From NCBI RefSeq assembly GCF_900156045.1, contig NZ_FTMX01000006.1, positions 310,001 to 374,000 on the forward strand: a stretch of DNA of 64,000 nt, written 5' to 3'. This DNA is from Peribacillus simplex (GTDB lineage: Bacteria > Bacillota > Bacilli > Bacillales > DSM-1321). Positions 61,967-64,000 of the stretch are shown here, in pieces. A program made the position numbers and the translations under genes. Below the pieces are notes generated by a model that was not told where the DNA came from, made no database searches, and saw nothing but the letters and a program-made list of their open reading frames with translations. Position 1 is the first letter of the stretch; each line of letters begins with the position of its first letter.

Positions 61967-62256
61967 GTTTATCCTCCTCGTTGTTTCCTGCAATAAACGA
62001 TTCGTTAAACTATCACTCTTTTAGGCGCAGTTAAGGAAAAACACCGCGAAGGCACTAAGTAATTGTTAAAACATGTAACATATAAAAAAGAAATGAGGCG
62101 GACATCGGGTTACCATATCCTTAGTGATTAACTAATTATGGAAAAAGGTCAAACTTCCCATGGAACGAACGGAACCGTTTGGTTGAACAAGGGAATTCAT
62201 TCATGTACGTTTATGTTAATAGAAATTCAATTTCAAGGTTAAAGGAGGAAATCATT

Positions 62257-62910
62257 ATGATTAAAGCAGTTATTTTCGACTTTGATGGTTTAATTTTAGA
62301 CACAGAAACGGCTTGGTATGAGGCTTATAAAGAAACGATGGCTTTTTATAAATCTGATTTGCCCCTCGAACATTTCGTAAAATGCATCGGAACGGATAAT
62401 ACTGAACTTAATCAGTACTTCAAGGATCAGCTGGGGGAAAGTTGTAATATTGAAGAAATTGAATCCAGAGCAAAAAGCTTTCATGAAGTCAAAATGAAAA
62501 CATCACAGGCACGTGAAGGTGTAAAGGATTATTTAGAAGAAGCAAAAAACAATGGATATAAAATCGCCCTCGCTTCAAGCTCGACAAAAGAGTGGGTCAC
62601 TCATCATCTGGGGGAACTTGGGCTGTTAAACTATTTTGAAGTTCTTATTACAGGGGATGATGTTGAAAAAGTAAAACCTGCGCCTGATTTGTATGTAAAG
62701 GCAATTGAAGTCCTGGGCATTCGGCCTTCAGAAGCCGTGGCATTTGAAGATTCGTTAAATGGGCTTCAAGCGGCCCTGACGGCAGGATTAAAGTGTGTAA
62801 TCGTTCCTAATCCCGTTACTGAAGCTTTAGCTTTTGAAAATCATCATTTACGCCTCCGATCCATGATGGATAAGAGCTTGTCTGACGTTATAAAACATAT
62901 TGAGCAATAA
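62257..62910 (+). CDS. HAD superfamily hydrolase (beta-phosphoglucomutase-like)
   Basis: A 217-residue HAD enzyme with motif I IFDFDGLILDTE, motif II IALASSSTKEW, motif III Lys in VEKVKPAPDLY and motif IV VAFEDSLNGLQAA. The cap domain lies at about 15-85. It dephosphorylates a small phosphometabolite; substrate unknown. AAAGGAGG precedes ATG 62257; an earlier in-frame start at 62179 has no signal. Confidence 0.92.
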   Translation: MIKAVIFDFDGLILDTETAWYEAYKETMAFYKSDLPLEHFVKCIGTDNTELNQYFKDQLGESCNIEEIESRAKSFHEVKMKTSQAREGVKDYLEEAKNNGYKIALASSSTKEWVTHHLGELGLLNYFEVLITGDDVEKVKPAPDLYVKAIEVLGIRPSEAVAFEDSLNGLQAALTAGLKCVIVPNPVTEALAFENHHLRLRSMMDKSLSDVIKHIEQ

Positions 62911-62953
62911 GCGTTCGAAGGAAATTATAGTATGATGAAGGAATGAAACCGCG

Positions 62954-62980
62954 CCGAAGATGGCAGAGTCTTCGGTTTTT
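62954..62980 (+). terminator. terminator of the HAD gene
   Basis: Stem CCGAAGA / TCTTCGG with an 8-base loop, then TTTTT. Confidence 0.8.
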
Positions 62981-63015
62981 CCGGTTTTTAATGAATTGGT
63001 GGGGAGGGTGACATT

Positions 63016-63510
63016 ATGGGATTGCAAACCAATGACGAAGGAGTACGGCTGCGGGAGGTCATGGATCGTGATCTTCCTATCTTTTTCGAGCAGCAACTGG
63101 ATCCTGCCGCAAACTATATGGCTGCTTTCACATCCAAGGATCCATCAGACAAAGTGGCGTTTTTGACACACTGGAAGAACATCTTATCGAACCGGGATAT
63201 TGAAAAAATGACCATAATCCACAACGGATGTGTTGCGGGCAGCATTCTCAAGTTTGAGCAGTTTGGTAACCCTGAAGTGAGTTATTGGATCGGGAAGCAA
63301 TATTGGGGTAAAGGAATCGCTACAGAGGCACTACTCAATTTTTTGCCGAAAATAAAAGTTCGTCCTCTATATGCCCGGGCAGCCAAGGATAATCTCGCAT
63401 CCATCAGGGTGCTGAAAAAATGCGGATTTGAAAGATTCGATGAAGACAAAGGGTATTCCCATGCAAGAGGGGAAGAGGTCGAAGAATTCATCTTGAAACT
63501 TGAATCCTAA
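63016..63510 (+). CDS. GNAT family N-acetyltransferase (RimJ/RimL type)
   Basis: A 164-residue acetyltransferase with YWIGKQYWGKGIATEALLNFL (cofactor loop W-G-K-G-I-A) and AKDNLASIRVLKKCGFERF, the RimJ/RimL-like signature. GGGGAGGG precedes the ATG. Acceptor unknown. Confidence 0.88.
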   Translation: MGLQTNDEGVRLREVMDRDLPIFFEQQLDPAANYMAAFTSKDPSDKVAFLTHWKNILSNRDIEKMTIIHNGCVAGSILKFEQFGNPEVSYWIGKQYWGKGIATEALLNFLPKIKVRPLYARAAKDNLASIRVLKKCGFERFDEDKGYSHARGEEVEEFILKLES

Positions 63511-63572
63511 AAACCAGTTAAGATAAGAATATAACAATATCGTTTAACCTATGAGGAAATGGGTGACATACA

Positions 63573-63812
63573 ATGGGATATAAGATTTTTTCCATCATTT
63601 TTATTTTATGCGGTCTTTTTGTAATGTGGTTCGCCGTTTTTGGCAAAAAGAAAGAGATCAAAGAGTTCGGCTCCGGAATATCAACGAATTTCATCGATGT
63701 AATTTTAATGATGATATATAAGCTTTTACCATCTATTGTTAGAAAAGTCCTTCTTTTTGCATTGGGCCTGGCCATTTCCATCGGCTTTACTTATATATTG
63801 CTTAGTTTGTGA
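63573..63812 (+). CDS. small membrane protein (uncharacterised)
   Basis: A 79-residue protein with an N-terminal helix (IFSIIFILCGLFVMWFAVFG), a basic/charged linker (KKKEIKEFGSG) and a C-terminal helix (VLLFALGLAISIGFTYILL). GAGG lies about 12 nt before the ATG. No family recognised. Confidence 0.55.
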   Translation: MGYKIFSIIFILCGLFVMWFAVFGKKKEIKEFGSGISTNFIDVILMMIYKLLPSIVRKVLLFALGLAISIGFTYILLSL

Positions 63813-63956
63813 TTATCCGTAAATTTTCCTGATTAGATAAAATAATCCTGTAACTTTATTCGAACAAAAACGTATTAAAAGAAAAAGGTACATAGGAGTT
63901 GTTGCTATTTCGAGGAAAAAGGTGTTTATGATAATGCGGGCGGGAAGGTGACGCCG

Positions 63957-64000
63957 ATGGGGGCATTGGTTCAATATACCCGAATGAAAGAATATCAGTA
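63957..64000 (+). CDS. 5' end of a gene cut by the window edge
   Basis: ATG 63957 is preceded by GGGAAGGTGA and opens a frame, MGALVQYTRMKEYQ, to the window end. The length is too short for a family call, and the frame also continues upstream without a start codon. Confidence 0.4.
   Translation, partial: MGALVQYTRMKEYQ

Noticed and set aside
1..64000. tRNA, rRNA or replication origin
   Set aside because: No cloverleaf-like series, rRNA-like sequence or DnaA-box cluster was noticed in reading; none can be supported.

Overview
The window reads as chromosome of a low-G+C, endospore-forming Bacillaceae bacterium. Evidence: CotB-type spore coat proteins, a GerA-family germinant receptor subunit, an IDEAL-domain protein, a Spo0E-like remnant, AGGAGG-type ribosome binding sites throughout, TTG/GTG starts, and RocR-like sigma-54 activators. 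A Peribacillus-like genus is my inference from the overall gene mix and cannot be proven from the sequence alone. I see no rRNA, tRNA or CRISPR array.

Layout. 1-7.2 kb: CocE-type hydrolase (cut by the window edge), GNAT enzyme, ArsR regulator with a VOC protein, a glutamate-type symporter, an Asp/Glu racemase and a LysR regulator. 7.2-12.4 kb: a 1.5 kb decayed stretch, then a spore coat (CotB-like) cluster with an arsB pseudogene inside it. 12.6-14.2 kb: quinone oxidoreductase divergent from an HxlR regulator. 14.2-19.1 kb: small accessory genes (DUF3885, zinc-ribbon, LURP-one, HEAT-repeat and orphan proteins) embedded in dispersed repeats. 19.3-24.1 kb: a compositionally distinct M20 peptidase, a miniature Tn3-family element, a GerA protein and a GNAT enzyme. 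24.2-28.5 kb: an alanine-dehydrogenase-like gene plus an NhaC antiporter behind a sigma-54 promoter, next to a PAS/AAA/Fis activator. 28.6-32.8 kb: small genes including fosB and a second racemase. 33-39 kb: amino-acid/polyamine permease, agmatinase family enzyme, TetR regulators and a YhgE-like exporter. 39.8-42.1 kb: vgb-vat streptogramin resistance pair followed by a DUF1697 gene lying between 34-bp inverted repeats. 42.6-49.6 kb: a sulfur amino-acid region with three near-consensus sigma-54 promoters. 50.3-54.2 kb: nitronate monooxygenase, MFS and tautomerase genes divergent from a LysR gene. 54.5-64 kb: macrolide-type glycosyltransferase, S51 peptidase, VOC protein, 21-bp tandem array, fused MntA-HepT protein, aminoglycoside-phosphotransferase-like protein, GNATs, a cell-wall 3D-domain protein and a HAD phosphatase.

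The most coherent unit is 42.66-49.56 kb. A methionine gamma-lyase-like enzyme, a three-gene polar amino-acid (probably cystine) importer, a cysteine dioxygenase-like cupin, a thioredoxin reductase and a CPDC thioredoxin-like protein fit uptake, reduction and breakdown of sulfur amino acids. Three -24/-12 promoters serve the lyase, the importer and the reductase. Two decayed tails of a Fis-type activator and a decayed copy of the reductase promoter show that the locus was built by duplication and loss.

A second theme is repeat load. A roughly 80-bp three-hairpin element occurs about 16 times, a MITE with AAGGCT ends occurs three times (once nested in the first element with a 4-bp target duplication), a related 250-bp repeat flanks the DUF3885 gene, and there are a Tn3-type miniature element and a 34-bp-TIR cassette. 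Resistance-type genes (fosB, vgb, vat, glycosyltransferase, APH-like) are scattered among these.
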